The notes under the pieces: model-generated
The model's input: only the letters and a program-made list of their open reading frames with translations
What the model was told of the DNA's origin: nothing
Database searches by the model: none
Assembly: GCA_030220185.1 (NCBI GenBank)
Contig: JASPKZ010005707.1
Coordinates: 186,001-250,000, forward strand
DNA length: 64,000 bases
Direction: 5' to 3'
Source: Diploptera punctata
Lineage: Eukaryota; Arthropoda; Insecta; Blattodea; Blaberidae
Position numbers and translations under genes: made by a program
Shown here: piece after piece, positions 43,010 through 54,356 of the stretch
Layout: each line of letters begins with the position of its first letter
How positions within the stretch are numbered: position 1 is the stretch's first letter

Positions 43010-43360
43010 CATCGTAAATTAAAAGGCATAATTAATAGACTACAGATATTATAGAATTTGGAAACTAATTTAATAAATTACAGAACTTACTTTTAAGAAA
43101 TTAAGAACTTCTTTTATCGTTTATATTGATATATAACTCCGGCTCCGAGAAAGACGTAGCACGATAAAGGCAGTGTTTTGTTTGGTCAGAACGGGGGGGA
43201 GTAATCCCCGCGAATATTTCAGGTCGATTTTTAAGTCTATTTCCTTATAATGTACTATAATATTTTATACTTTTAAGTTTAACTTTATTATATTTTTTGG
43301 GAGAAAATTAATTCCTACCATTTTGTTTATTTTACTATTCAATATGTGAGGATTTTAATT
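43010..43360. other. AT-rich, nothing identified
   Basis: No frame or partner seen. Confidence 0.45.
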
Positions 43361-43372
43361 TAAAGTAATTTT

Positions 43373-43484
43373 GTATAACTGTAGGCTTTCACGGCCGGCG
43401 TCTTGATCCCTATTAGGTTTGTCTTCCGGGCAGAAGAACGATTGGACCACGGCCTATATGCCCGGAAGACAAACCTAATAGGGA
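43373..43484. mobile_element. Short foldback unit with 12-bp TSD, PLE-C-like ends
   Basis: Flanked by taaagtaatttt at 43361-43372 and 43485-43496. Starts near gtaggctttcacggccgg like the PLE-C units. Arms tccctattaggtttgtcttc / gaagacaaacctaataggga fold into a hairpin around cagaagaacg. No CUGANGA core. Confidence 0.75.
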
Positions 43485-43500
43485 TAAAGTAATTTTATTC

Positions 43501-43531
<31 letters not shown>

Positions 43532-43540
43532 AAGAAAAAT

Positions 43541-43880
43541 AAACGCCTGAACGGTGATTTATATCCCTACTCTGAATTAATACTTCAGTGCGCTACCACT
43601 TACGCTATCAAGGCATCTTAGAACAAGATATTTATTTTTCCTTTATATAATATATATTTTCTATCATAAGAGGTAGCGGGAACTCGATCTCACTGCCATC
43701 TAGTGGATACTGTAACAAGTAAGCAAATTAAAGAGAATTTTTACTTTATAGCAGTGGCGCTTCTTTACAATATTTCGATGTTATAATTAAATTTTGAAAT
43801 TAATCAATATAAGCCTAATATGACATGAAAAGAAAAATATTTATATGCTGTATATACAATCCTTTATGTCAAAATGTCAT
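43541..43880 (-). repeat. tRNA-headed repeat unit
   Basis: tRNA-like head at 43541-43612 on the minus strand (D arm tagcgtaagtggtagcgc, anticodon stem ctgaa/ttcag), tail matching 13195-13275 in reverse (tttactttatagcagtggcg). The T arm is decayed. Confidence 0.6.
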
Positions 43881-44099
43881 TAAAAACTCTGTTTCTTTTC
43901 GTATATACAGTGTGTAGTAGAATATATGTATCCTTCTTTGTGGAGTCTGCAATTAAGGTGAGTCCCAAATATCTTCTACAAGTAAAGAACTGGATAAGTA
44001 ATACCGAAGTAGTTCATATAGCAAGCAGCATCCATGTATTTACTTTCTTATTTATAATAGTCATTTGTGTGTTTATGTATGTGTATGTATATATTTTAT

Positions 44100-44440
44100 T
44101 ATTTTATTTATTTATTTCCTGTAGTTCCTAAATGGAACACAGGGCAGCAGTAAAGTTCCTCCAGCGTACTCTGCTTCTACCCAGCAATTTCACTTGTTTC
44201 CAGATTTTCCCTCTTTCCTTTGCTTCCTCCTCTACTGATCGCTTACAAGTTTTCCTAGGTCTTCCCCTCTTTCTTACTCCTTGCGGATTTTAATCTAGTG
44301 CAGTCTTCTCGATGGCTCCGTCTGGTTTTCTCAATGTGGCCTGTCTAATTCTATTCCCTTTGATTTGTTTAGTGACATTTTGAAAATTGGTTGGTTTTTC
44401 TCCACAGTTCTTCATTTGATATTTGCGGCCATATTATATT
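44100..44440 (-). mobile_element. LINE-like 3' fragment
   Basis: Minus strand has KKERGRPRKTCKRSVEEE-like coding (from ttcttactccttgcgg back to gatcgcttac). Divergent from the other groups. Confidence 0.5.
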
Positions 44441-44449
44441 TAAAATGTG

Positions 44450-44775
44450 CCTCAGCTGTTTCAATTAGATAGTATAACTGTCACAGGATTGATGATCGGG
44501 GCAAGAGGTACTATACCAGGATGCTTCTTTAAATTTTGGAATTCTTTAGATTTGGACAGGGTGTATCTTTCCAAAATTTCCATCGCTGCCATTACAGGTT
44601 CAATTTCAATTTTTTAAAACCATATTTACAAAATGTCTACTTTATAGTACGTATACTTCAATAAAAATTTGAAATTTTTAAATGTATTTACAAAATGTAT
44701 TTCATCAATTTCAAAAATTAATTGTCTGTACCACATTGACCTTGAGGCAATCCTCTAATGAGGAAAGTTGTATAT
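44450..44775 (-). repeat. Interspersed repeat R1, second copy
   Basis: Inverted relative to 7590-7950. Confidence 0.65.
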
Positions 44776-44870
44776 AATTAAAAAGGTCTGCAACTGTTTA
44801 TTTGCTATTAATTAAATAAAATAAAACGTAGTTTTATTTGATGTTCATATTTATTAAGATATAATTCAGT

Positions 44871-44903
44871 GACAGCTGTTTCGGTACACTGTACCTTCTT
44901 CAG
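44871..44903 (-). ncRNA. Hammerhead-like core, PLE-A
   Basis: CTGAAGA, one unpaired A, stem II ggtac-agt-gtacc, GAAA, palindromic acagctgt, C as possible cleavage site. All core positions kept. Confidence 0.55.
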
Positions 44904-45040
44904 ACATGTTAAGAAATTATGAATTGTGTTCCAACTGATCTAAGCAACAATACAACAATATTTATTTATTTGTTTTAATTTAATTAAATCAATTTAATTA
45001 AATAAAATAAAACGTAGGATATTTGAAGAGAAAAATTATA

Positions 45041-45114
45041 CGCTCAGACTGGGACTTGAACCCGGAACCCTTGGTTCTCTAGACCAAATGCTCTACCAAC
45101 TGAGCTACCTGAGC
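45041..45114 (-). tRNA. tRNA-like head, unit 1
   Basis: Cloverleaf fits with acceptor gctcagg / tctgagc, D stem gctc/gagc, T loop ttcaagt. One T-stem pair lost relative to unit 2. See 45332. Confidence 0.5.
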
Positions 45115-45331
45115 AGGTACCGATTTAACCGCAAATCTTTCTCTATATACTGTAATTCCCATCCACCAAATGCTATGAAGCCATGCTTCTATCTTGCAAA
45201 TGGCGGCTCCTTTATTAAGAAGACATATTTGAGAATTATATATTACAGCCAGTACGGATTTTTCCAAGTTTTTATTATTGATTTCGTACATCTCAATGAT
45301 GGATAAATCATATTTAAAGAGAAAAATTATA

Positions 45332-45405
45332 CGCTCAGACCGGGACTTGAACCCGGGACCCTTGGTTCTCTAGACCAAGTGCTCTACCAACTGAGCTACC
45401 TGAGC
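45332..45405 (-). tRNA. tRNA-like head, unit 2, complete cloverleaf
   Basis: Seven acceptor pairs (last G-U), D stem gctc/gagc, anticodon stem ttggt/accaa with loop ctagaga (AGA in the anticodon position, nominally Ser), T stem ccggg/cccgg, loop ttcaagt. Two bases instead of one between D and anticodon stems, and no long variable arm as a real tRNA-Ser would have. I infer a tRNA-derived promoter module of a repeat. Confidence 0.5.
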
Positions 45406-45818
45406 AAGTACCGATCTAAACGAAAATCTTTCTCTATATACTGTAATTCCCATCCACCAAATGCTATGAAGCCATGCTTCTATCTTGCAAATGGCGGCTC
45501 CTTTATTAAGAAGACATATTTGAGAATTATATATTACAGCCAGTACGGCTTTTCCAAGTTTTTATTATTGATTTCGTACATCTCAATGATGGATAAATCA
45601 TATTTGAAGAGAAAAATTATACGCTCAGACCGGGACTTGAACCCGGGACCCTTGGTTCTCTAGTCGGTAGAGCACTTGGTCTAGAGAACCAAGGGTCCCG
45701 GGTTCAAGTCCCGGTCTGAGCGTATAATTTTTCTCTTAAAATATGATTTATCCATCATTGAGATGTACGAAATCAATAATAAAAACGTAGGATGTTCATA
45801 TTTATTATATAATTGAGT

Positions 45819-45851
45819 GACAGCTGTTTCGGTACACTGTACCTTCTTCAG
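45819..45851 (-). ncRNA. Hammerhead-like core, PLE-A
   Basis: Core identical to 44871-44903. Confidence 0.55.
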
Positions 45852-46002
45852 ACATGTTAACAAATTATGAATTGTGTTCCAACTGATCTAAGCAACAATA
45901 CAACAATATTTATTTAAATTTTTTAATGTTTTTAATTTAAATAAATATTGTTGTATTGTTGCTTAGATCAGTTGGAACACAATTCATAATTTGTTAACAT
46001 GT

Positions 46003-46035
46003 CTGAAGAAGGTACAGTGTACCGAAACAGCTGTC
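46003..46035 (+). ncRNA. Hammerhead-like core, PLE-A
   Basis: Core identical to 44871-44903. A candidate outer stem I forms between ataatt (45987-45992) and aattat (46040-46045). Confidence 0.55.
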
Positions 46036-46149
46036 ACTGAATTATATAATAAATATGAACATAAAATAAAACTACGTTTTATTTCATTTAATTAATAAAT
46101 ATGGATTTTCATCAAGTAAACACCAACTCAATTGATTGTTTATTTGTTG

Positions 46150-46290
46150 CTTCCGTAACTTTCCATGTTTCGCAACCATAGAGGTGGACTGATTTTGCGT
46201 TGGTGTTGAACGGTCTAAGTTTCGTCTTCAAAGAGATGTTCATACCTTTCCATATTGGGTAAAATTGCGCAAATATTCCATTAGCTAGAC
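46150..46290 (-). mobile_element. LINE C-terminal fragment
   Basis: ccatgtttcgcaaccataga corresponds to the YGCETW region on the minus strand. Diverged. Confidence 0.5.
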
Positions 46291-46489
46291 CAAATCGTCT
46301 TTTTATGTATATTAGGGGCCTCTATATCTAAATGGCTAAGTGGCTCAGAATGGTAAATAATGAATATTGATGTATACTTACATTTATTGAATTAGCTTTC
46401 AGTTGGTGTTGATCAATACTAAATAGATAAGATTAATGAATATATTTGTAAATTTTTATGAGTCACGTACAGTTAAAGATGGCACACGC

Positions 46490-46760
46490 CCTATTTTATC
46501 AGATCTTGTAATAACCTCTCAGCAACTTGCTACCTACAGTGGGCGAACCTTGTCCACTAAATGGAGTGAAAATATTATCCGTGTGGGTTATATACTCCAC
46601 CAATACATTGATATTCTGTATTGACCAGAAAACATCTTTATATTTTACAAAATTGTGGGCTTTATATCCGGCACCATCTGGACCTTTGCTAATATACACA
46701 GCTTGCTTTTGGCGACGACAACAATGCGCCGTCCAGTGCGTCGGTTCTGAAATGTCTTTA
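46490..46760 (-). other. Coding-like segment, unidentified
   Basis: Minus strand frame includes AVYISKGPDGAGYKAHNFVK and VEYITHTDNIFTPFSG. No splice signals or start were convincing. Possibly a decayed DNA transposon. Confidence 0.3.
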
Positions 46761-46889
46761 TCTCTTGATGGCTAATTTCTGTTATGGCCGCTGTATTGTG
46801 TTTTCTGCTGTTTTACCCTATCTAAAATGGCGTTGTTGGAAATTCATGATGTTATGTTGTAATATATTTGGCAGTACCCCATAAGCTTG

Positions 46890-47830
46890 ATGTTATTTAG
46901 ATTTTTAGATTTAGATTTAGATTTATTTAGCCTGGTGGAGTTAAGACCATGTGGCCTTCTCTTCCACTCACCAGGGCAAACATATATTACATCAGAATAT
47001 AACAATCTTAATTAACTCTAATATTAAACACTAAGTAAAAATTTGATCAAAAGATAATATCTAATATATTACGACCTATAATGCAACCAGTTAATATTAG
47101 TTACAATTAATACTAAAACTAATAATAAAATGTATACAAGCAAGACATATTAAATTGTCCCTGTCTAGTGTATATAAAAAACAAAGGAAAATAATGAGAT
47201 ATAGAAAACTAATTTTACGATTATACAATATTTAAAACAAAACAAATAAAAATATTTGTTATTCTTAATATTATTTTCATAAATAATTAAATATATTAAT
47301 ATTGCTAAAAGAATATTATCAGTGCGGTGTATAAGTTAGTTTGTTATTAAATAATTATTTAGTTTGTTTTTGAAGGATGTTATAGTTTGACAGCCTCTGA
47401 CATAGGACGGAAGGGAATTCCATGTTTTGGTAAGTGACACCGTAAAAGATAATGAATAATATACAGTGTGATGAGGCGGGATATAAAGGACAATGTGCTG
47501 ATGGGATCGAGTGTCAATATTATGTGTGTCGGATATTCTGATGAAGCGGCGTGATAAATAATTAGGCGATGATGTGTGAAGTATTTTATAGAGAAGGGAT
47601 AAGGAATGGACAGTTCTACGATCTCTTAGACGAAGCCACGATAATTGTTCCAGGGACGGTGTAACATGGTCAAATTTGCAAATACCACAAATAAAACGTG
47701 CGCAAGAATGATGAACACGTTGAAGTCTTTGAGTGGAAATAATATTTAAGTCTGTAAAAAGAGTGTCACAATAATCAAAATGGGGCATTGCAAGTGTTTC
47801 TACTAAACCCTGTCAAAATATGTTCAGGTT
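46890..47830 (-). mobile_element. LINE group E copy
   Basis: Open for 150 codons: MPHFDYCDTLFTDLN, LQRVHHSCARFICGICKFDH, TWNSLPSYVRGCQTITSFKN. 3' end at 46917 with (TTTAGA)n and ccttctcttccactcaccag. Confidence 0.87.
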
Positions 47831-47879
47831 TGTAGCACGCCTATATTGCGCACAATAGGATTTATATTGGTAGCAATGT

Positions 47880-48200
47880 TGTTAGATATTGTAGCTGCAA
47901 TATCAGTGATCAGGTTGTCAATATAATGGAGCTGTGCCGCTCTGTGTAGTTCAGAGTTTCTTGTGTAACGTAGACTTTTGTTTTATGTTCTGCAGCAAGA
48001 ATGCTCCACGTTTCACAACCGTACAACAATATGCTATGGATCACAGCTACGTACAACGTTAGTTTTATCCTTGTGCGTAATGTGTTAGACCTTAAGAATA
48101 GATATAATATTGATAAGGCAGCATTTGCCTGATTTACAGTAACTAATATACACGTATCTGACCCATCATTAGTTTTCAGTTCCTGGGAAAGCAATTGGCA
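47880..48200 (-). mobile_element. LINE C-terminal fragment, divergent
   Basis: Minus strand has RIKLTLYVAVIHSILLYGCE then TWSILAAEHKTK. Confidence 0.7.
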
Positions 48201-48230
48201 TTATATTTTTAATAATTGACACGTAGCCTG

Positions 48231-48410
48231 CCCACCACCGTTCTGGTCTCGGGGTAAGGTCGTTACCTCGTTTGCAACTGGCCCGAGCTCAATCTCCGTT
48301 CAGGACAAGTTTCCTGGGTGAGTTTTCTCCTCACGTGTAAGACAAATGTCGCGAAACGTTAAGGCGAAAATGGTCACTGTACATAATCTGGCCATTATTA
48401 TCATTCATAT
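48231..48410 (+). mobile_element. tRNA-derived SINE, old copy
   Basis: ttctggtctcggggtaaggt (box A region), gacaagtttcctgggtgag, acaaatgtcgcgaaacgtta. Much diverged. Confidence 0.7.
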
Positions 48411-48489
48411 CCTATTTGCCTTGTTTAGTAAGAATAAGTGAATTGTTTGTTTCAGTAATGTGTTCGTGTTGTCTAAGGGGTGGCTTGGC

Positions 48490-48870
48490 TTCGAGGCAGA
48501 AAATTGAAATCTAGAACAAGAAGTAAATTAAAGTTTGCAGAAATGTATTTTTGGAGGCTTTCATCTGGAATTTCTAGAAGAGATAACATAAGAAAAATGG
48601 TAATGAAACAAAATATGAAAGTTCATACTTTAATTGTGGATTTAAAAAACAATTAAAATGGTTTGGTTATGTAAGAAAATGACAAGACAGAATCCCAAGA
48701 AGAATATTAGAATGAGTGCCACTTGGTATAAGAAGAATAGGATGACCAAATAAACGTAGTTTGATGCGAAGCATGAGAGGGGGGACGGGTTAGAGTGATA
48801 GAGAGATGTGGAGAAGAAATGGCAGTATATTAATTTGGCGCAGGAAACTTCGTGACAGCTGCTAAATAAA
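48490..48870 (+). mobile_element. LINE fragment, old
   Basis: aatggtttggttatgtaaga (KWFGYVR) and gaccaaataaacgtag (RPNKRS). Frames broken. Confidence 0.5.
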
Positions 48871-48889
48871 TAAATAATATGAAATTAAA

Positions 48890-49530
48890 ATTGAAACAAA
48901 CATACGTGGACTGTAACAAAAATAGTGGCAACACTGCTGTAGAAGCGAAACCAGATGTAGTTAATTGTTGTAACTTCTGTCACATGTTAATACATTTCTA
49001 ACCTATCTTACAGTAAATGGACTCATCCATACATCTCAAATCGTATGAGCTTTAGGGAGAAAAAGTTCGTCTCCTCTGAATTGTAGCTCTAAGCTGTTAC
49101 GTTTCGCTATGTTTACAAAGCAGGAACAGCGATATTGGTTGAAAACGTAATGTGCCCAGTGTTGCAAATGAAGCTTCCACATTTTTTTGTAGAACCCTCC
49201 TATAATTATGCAGGATAATGCTCGGGCGCACAAGGCATAACCCGTAGCTGATCTGTATCATCGCTGGGGATGGGAAGTGCTTTTCCATCCACCAAGTTCA
49301 CCTGATTTAAGCCCCTATGATTATGATTTGATCCCTAACCACTTCGTGACATTCGATTCCAGACTGTTCCCGAGATTCTGCTGGTATTAAAGCGGTCCAT
49401 CAGAAACACAAACAGAACAGGAGCTGCTGCAGGGATACTAAGATATCACCATCGCTGTCAGCGAATTATAGAAAATGCTGGGTACTACATTGAAGGACTG
49501 AAGAAGTTTCACAGGGCTGTTAGTTATATA
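48890..49530 (+). mobile_element. Mariner transposase remnant
   Basis: Plus strand shows IMQDNARAHKA, a stop, then PVADLYHRWGWEVLFHPPSS and PDLSPYDYDLIP: the second (DNARAH) and third (PYDYDL) catalytic regions of mariner-type transposases. Broken elsewhere. Confidence 0.75.
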
Positions 49531-49539
49531 CTAGTAATA

Positions 49540-50100
49540 AAGTTCACTGAGCAAAGAAAAATATTATTTTTTTTGCCTCAGAAACAAAAATATGTGATTC
49601 TGATAGTATTTGTTCTCCTGAATTCAAATGTGATATCGGTTTTTCTCCATCACGCAAGGCTTCGAGACACAAGGAATTTATAATTTCAAATACTTTAATA
49701 TTTTCTACATTCGTAACTAGACAATATTCGAACATTTGGACTCACCCAGAAAGTAAGAAAATGACGATTTTCTGCTATATTTCGCCTGTGGGGCATCCCT
49801 CTTGATGGTCCAACAATAATCGGCCAGCATATTAGGATTCCATTTGCCTTGATATCTCTTTTCCATAGCTGAAACCATTTGAGTTAGCTCATTTGGTTTT
49901 ATTTTACGATGGAAAAATGGACGAAAAAACGTTTATTAAAAAAATAATTATTTAAATTCATTAATTGAAATTGAAATAAAAAAACTGTGAGCGATGGAGA
50001 AATTCCGAATACATATTTGAAAACACGATACAAAACTGCATTAAGTACAGCTATTGGTACTCATGAGACAAAAATCATGTTGATGAGTGTTATATTAGTT
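49540..50100 (-). mobile_element. Second copy of the 26.1-kb TIR element
   Basis: Inverted relative to 26100-26665 with the same ends and a similar central frame. Confidence 0.75.
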
Positions 50101-50375
50101 GCCACTATTAAAGTTACAACCCAAGGTTTAGATTTTTAGATGCAGCAGAACACTTAACTTATATTGCTGTGAAGTGAATACTCAGTGTGACACCGAACGC
50201 TTCCATTGGAGATAGACTAACCTCTCACCGAGGCGAGACTAATATTTGTTTTTACATTTTCTTCAAGTCAAATAGTAGGATAGCTTACCGTATAAAACTA
50301 CATAGCACAACAGGCCTTCAAGCTTCTTGTCTACCAGCTGGCAGCTAGTCCCACATCCACATGTGTTTATCAAAG
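50101..50375. other. No gene identified
   Basis: No frame or partner seen. Confidence 0.4.
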
Positions 50376-50382
50376 AGGTGGA

Positions 50383-50731
50383 CAATCCATCCATAGTAAT
50401 TCTGCCCGAAGGCAGGTCTTTCACAGATTCATCATAGCATTTTCATGCTATGCTTTGCAGCTTTACTAGGGAATTATAGGTGTGGTAGCTTCCCGTTGTT
50501 TTCCACGCCGGTGAAGGATGATGATGATAAGGTGAATATGAATAATGATGATTCTGATGGCCATATGATTTCGGGGACCGTTTGGGCCTTAACGTTTTCC
50601 TGACATTTGTCTTACAGGTGAGGAAAAACCTCGATAAAAACCTCATCGAGAAAAACTATCCCGAGCGGGGTTCAAACGCAGGCCCGCTGCGTGACAAGGT
50701 AGCACGCTACCTCGAGACCACAGCGGTGGAC
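50383..50731 (-). mobile_element. tRNA-derived SINE, full tail-B form
   Basis: Head at the right (ccaccgctgtggtctcgagg), tail B at the left. Possible TSD aggtgga (50376-50382, 50732-50738). Box B is mutated (gtttgaac). Confidence 0.85.
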
Positions 50732-50739
50732 AGGTGGAT

Positions 50740-51415
50740 GATAATCCAGCCAATATAGCAGTGATATGCACTATGCACAAAAACAGGAACATATCCTCAT
50801 AATCAAATGGAAATTCTAATCTCACTTTTAAAAAATAAACTGTGAAATAATATAAAATACGCAATGAAGACATATATATGTCAATATGGACTAACCGTTA
50901 ATTTTAATACCTATTGTCGATCAGGAAATACTTTGATATAATAAGTTATAAATAATATGTTTTTATAGCATTGACGTTAAATATAGTTAAAAATTCAACA
51001 AAGATTTCTGTGAAATGCAAGAAATTCCCTTATTTTCTAAACTTAAATTTAATTTTTGAAATCACAGTATTACTTCTTTTCTAAGAGCCAAGAACGCTTT
51101 ATCGTGTTATACATGGAAGATGGCTTAACCATACGAATGTTACTGTATGACCTCGACCTTGAGACAAATATGTAATTATTATGAAGTATGGACTTGGTTC
51201 CATTTTGCATATTAATTAATTAGCCTACATGTGAATATATTACAAGCGCAGAATCTTAGCTATTTATCATTAAAGAAAAAAAGAAGTCCAAGTTTGTTTC
51301 TTAATGTACTACATATAACGACCTTATACTTTTCCCTTTTAATTAACTTGATTAGCTAAAAATTCTCGTTAAATTTGTAATTGTAACTTGCTATATCCTT
51401 ATTTTTTATAAATTC
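50740..51415. other. AT-rich, nothing identified
   Basis: No recognisable frame or repeat. Confidence 0.45.
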
Positions 51416-51424
51416 TTAATTTTC

Positions 51425-51555
51425 TGCTTTGTCTCATGAATTATTATTATAATTATTATTACTAATATTAATATTATTATTGTTGTCAGTATTATTATTA
51501 TTATTATTATTACTATTATTATTATTATTATTATCATCATCATCATCATCATCGT
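51425..51555. repeat. (ATT)n/(CAT)n tract
   Basis: Imperfect triplet repeat leading into the LINE D tail. Confidence 0.9.
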
Positions 51556-51930
51556 CCTTTCAAGTATTAGGCCCAGTGGCCCGTTACGGTCTCCCGCCAT
51601 CTCCGAAAAGGTCGACCCACAGATCTTTTACCTCGAGGAATGTAGTGAAGAATTTGTTTTTGTATTCTGTGACGATCCATGCGCTGAATATGGGCTGGCC
51701 AATTGTTTCTATATTCTTGGAGGTATTCAGATATAGGTACGATGTTTAACTCTCTGGCTATTGTTGAATTTCTTTGGTGGTCTAGAAGGCTATAACCTGC
51801 AGTTCGTCGCAGAAATTTCATCTCCGTGGCTGTAATATGACGATCATCCTGAGTTCTAATGGTCCAAGCTTCACTGCCATAACAGATTATGGGTCTAGCG
51901 ACAATTTTTATAGATTTTCATTCTTTTGTG
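51540..51930 (-). mobile_element. LINE group D fragment
   Basis: MKFLRRTAGYSLLDHQRNST, SEYLQEYRNNWPAHIQRMDR and GKRSVGRPFRRWRE. Nearly the same as 8570-8962. Confidence 0.9.
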
Positions 51931-51967
51931 TCTCTGCACTTTTGATGGTTTAAAAACTTGGTTGATA

Positions 51968-51984
<17 letters not shown>

Positions 51985-52000
<16 letters not shown>

Positions 52001-52618
52001 GAGAGGAACTTAAACCTAGTATTGAATGCACTTATTTAGGAACAAAATTAGACCATTCAGGCGATAACACAGTGGAAATTAAAAATAGAATTGCACAAAC
52101 AAAACAAGCAATAAATGCTTTAAACTCTGTTTGGTGGAGCAAAAATATTAGAAAAATAGAAAATTACAAATATATCAAACCATAATTCAGTGCATTTTAA
52201 CATATGGTGCTGAAGTCTGCCAAATTGCTGCCAGGGAAACGAAAATAATTTTAAGTACAGAAATGGATGTTTTAAGAAGATCAGCTGGAAAATCTAGAAT
52301 GGATAGAATACGAAATAAAGAAATAAGGGAAATTATGGGTGTACAAGAGGAGCCGGACATCATAGACATCATAGAAAAGAAAAGATTACAGTGGTATCGC
52401 CATGTCAAAAGATTGCCAGAGCAAAGATTGCCTAAAATTGTTTTGGAATGGATCCCAATAGAAAGGAGGAAGAGAGGAAGACGGAAAAAAACTTGGATAG
52501 AAGGGTTACAAGCAGCTATGATTATCAGAGGAATAGAGGAAGATCAATGGATGGCAGAGAGGAATGGCGTTTGGTTTCCGGAAGACTGCGGCAGCTGCCA
52601 TGATACTGGATGATGATT
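51985..52618 (+). mobile_element. LINE group C fragment
   Basis: LNPSIECTYLGTKLDHSGDN-like start, then MDVLRRSAGKSRMDRIRNKE, EEPDIIDIIEKKRLQWYRHV and GRRKKTWIEGLQAAM. Flanked by (ATT)n on the left and right. Confidence 0.88.
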
Positions 52619-52812
52619 ATTATTATCAGTATTATTATTATTGTTATTATTATTGTTATTATCATCATTTACATTATCATTATCATTATCATTAATCATT
52701 ATCATAATCATCATAATCATCATCATCATTATCATCATCAATAACATCATCGTTTTCATTATCATTATCATTATTTTTTTTAATTGCGGATTAGCCCATG
52801 TAGGACTACGCA

Positions 52813-52860
<48 letters not shown>
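52615..52860. repeat. Compound (ATT)n/(ATC)n tract
   Basis: Low-complexity; produces artefactual long frames. Confidence 0.93.
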
Positions 52861-52861
<1 letters not shown>

Positions 52862-52984
52862 GAACGTGTAGACTTTAAGTAAAGTTATATTTTGTCATTT
52901 CGAAATAGGCCTAATCGTTTACTATAAAATGTATAAACATGAATTATGTAAGTGAAGTCGACAGATCTGATAAATTAATAATCA

Positions 52985-53237
52985 TCATGATTATAACTGG
53001 AGCCCGGATTTGTGTGCGAAATGCATTTTTTACGCATTAAAAGTACGCGGAAATAATTTACATGTTAAGTGGCGCCTTCACAGACAATTTGAGCGGCATT
53101 TGATAATGCATAGAAATGCATATTCCGGGGGAAAATGCTTATTTTAGATTTTTAATGCATAAATGCATATTTTACTCCTAAATGCGATAATAAGTTATAA
53201 TTTTCCCTTCAGCTAATTACTATTAATTAATTGATTA
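52985..53237. other. Repeat-like sequence rich in TGCAT
   Basis: aaatgcat motifs also recur at 53890-53970, beyond the PLE insertion, suggesting one host repeat split by the PLE. Confidence 0.4.
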
Positions 53238-53309
53238 ATTATTATTTAATAATCAAATAAAAATAAAACGTAGTTTTATTTGATTTTCATATTTATTATA
53301 TAATTCAGT

Positions 53310-53342
53310 GACAGCTGTTTCGGTACACTGTACCTTCTTCAG
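53310..53342 (-). ncRNA. Hammerhead-like core, PLE-A left arm
   Basis: All core bases kept. Confidence 0.55.
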
Positions 53343-53475
53343 ACATGTTAACAAATTATGAATTGTGTTCCAACTGATCTAAGCAACAATACAAAAAAAA
53401 ATTAAAAATTTAAATAAATATTGTTGTATTGTTGCTTAGATCAGTTGGAACACAATTCATAATTCGTTAACATGT

Positions 53476-53508
53476 CTGAAGAAGGTACAGTGTACCGAAA
53501 CAGCTGTC
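53476..53508 (+). ncRNA. Hammerhead-like core, PLE-A right arm
   Basis: All core bases kept. Confidence 0.55.
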
Positions 53509-53639
53509 ACTGAATTATATCTTAATAAATATGAAAATCAAATAAAACTACGTTTTATTTTTATTTAATTAATAAATATGGATTTTCATCAAGTAAACGC
53601 CAACTCAATTGATTATTATTTAATACTTTTTAAATTAGT

Positions 53640-53995
53640 ATAGTCCCTGCAATCAATTGGATATGAGCGCAATTCATCGAAGAAAAACTGTTGTATTTTT
53701 CACATGCACCTGTGACATCATGTGATGTACAAAGGACATTTTCATTGCATGAAACCTTCTTCACTGACAGATGAAGGAGCTTCACACAAGAAATCCTCAT
53801 GAAAACCTTCCTTGTCTACTGTAACAGCCACGAATACGTTAAGATTACCCACAAAGCAAATGATTTAATTGATTTATTACAATCTGTTTCTGAATTTAGT
53901 GTGCATATTTTATACATTTTTCATGCATATTTGCATGCATATTTTGTACTTTATTTTTTATAAAAATGCGGGATTTAATGATGATAATAATAATT
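53640..53995. other. No gene identified
   Basis: Right part shares TGCAT motifs with 52985-53237. Confidence 0.4.
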
Positions 53996-54009
53996 ATAGA
54001 TAGATAGAT

Positions 54010-54321
54010 AGATTTTCCAGTTAGTACGTTAGAAACAATGTATGGAGCGATGGTGAGGCCAGTAATGGACTATGGTAGTGAGATTTGGGGTTTTCAAAGA
54101 ACGTAAATACTAAATAAGGTATGTAACTTTTTTTTGTATTCATATGTAACAGGTTTGTCCTGTCTAATATGACTACTATTGTAATTTTTTTGTATTCATG
54201 TGTAACATATGTTTGCCCTGTTTTATATGACTATTATTGTATTTTTTTTTTGTATTCATATGTAACATATGCTTGTTCTGGTGAGTGGAAGAGAAGGCCA
54301 CATGGCCTTAACTCCACCAGG

Positions 54322-54356
<35 letters not shown>

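Larger units (their letters stand above)
45021..45781. mobile_element. tRNA-headed array (two full units, two half units) with 12-bp TSD
   Basis: Flanked by aaaacgtaggat at 45009-45020 and 45782-45793. Two minus-sense units 290-291 bp apart (heads 45041-45114 and 45332-45405), a third half-head (45622-45663), then an inverted half-head and tail in plus sense (45664-45781). The junction makes a perfect 43-bp hairpin arm around 45664-45680. Confidence 0.85.
44805..46136. mobile_element. PLE-A inverted-arm element carrying a nested tRNA-headed array
   Basis: Perfect duplications tgtttatttg at 44795-44804 and 46137-46146 bound the whole block. It contains a minus arm (44808-44960), arm-end sequence, the nested array (45021-45781), then an inverted arm pair (45794-46085) and the extension atggattttcatcaagtaaa found after other PLE-A pairs (53578, 62388). 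No protein coding. Confidence 0.85.
53252..53611. mobile_element. PLE-A inverted arm pair with 14-bp TSD
   Basis: Flanked by attattatttaata at 53238-53251 and 53612-53625. Two inverted arms of about 145 bp back to back, then the extension atggattttcatcaagtaaa. The complete short form of the unit, with no coding sequence. Confidence 0.88.

Noticed and set aside
45332..45405. Functional tRNA-Ser(AGA) gene
   Set aside because: Good cloverleaf, but no long variable arm, an extra base before the anticodon stem, and repeated within a TSD-bounded array.
52544..52862. Long frames of repeated Met, Asp, Asn, Leu or Ile
   Set aside because: Translations of (ATT)n/(ATC)n tracts. The same applies to frames at 2699, 18531, 35437 and 51406.
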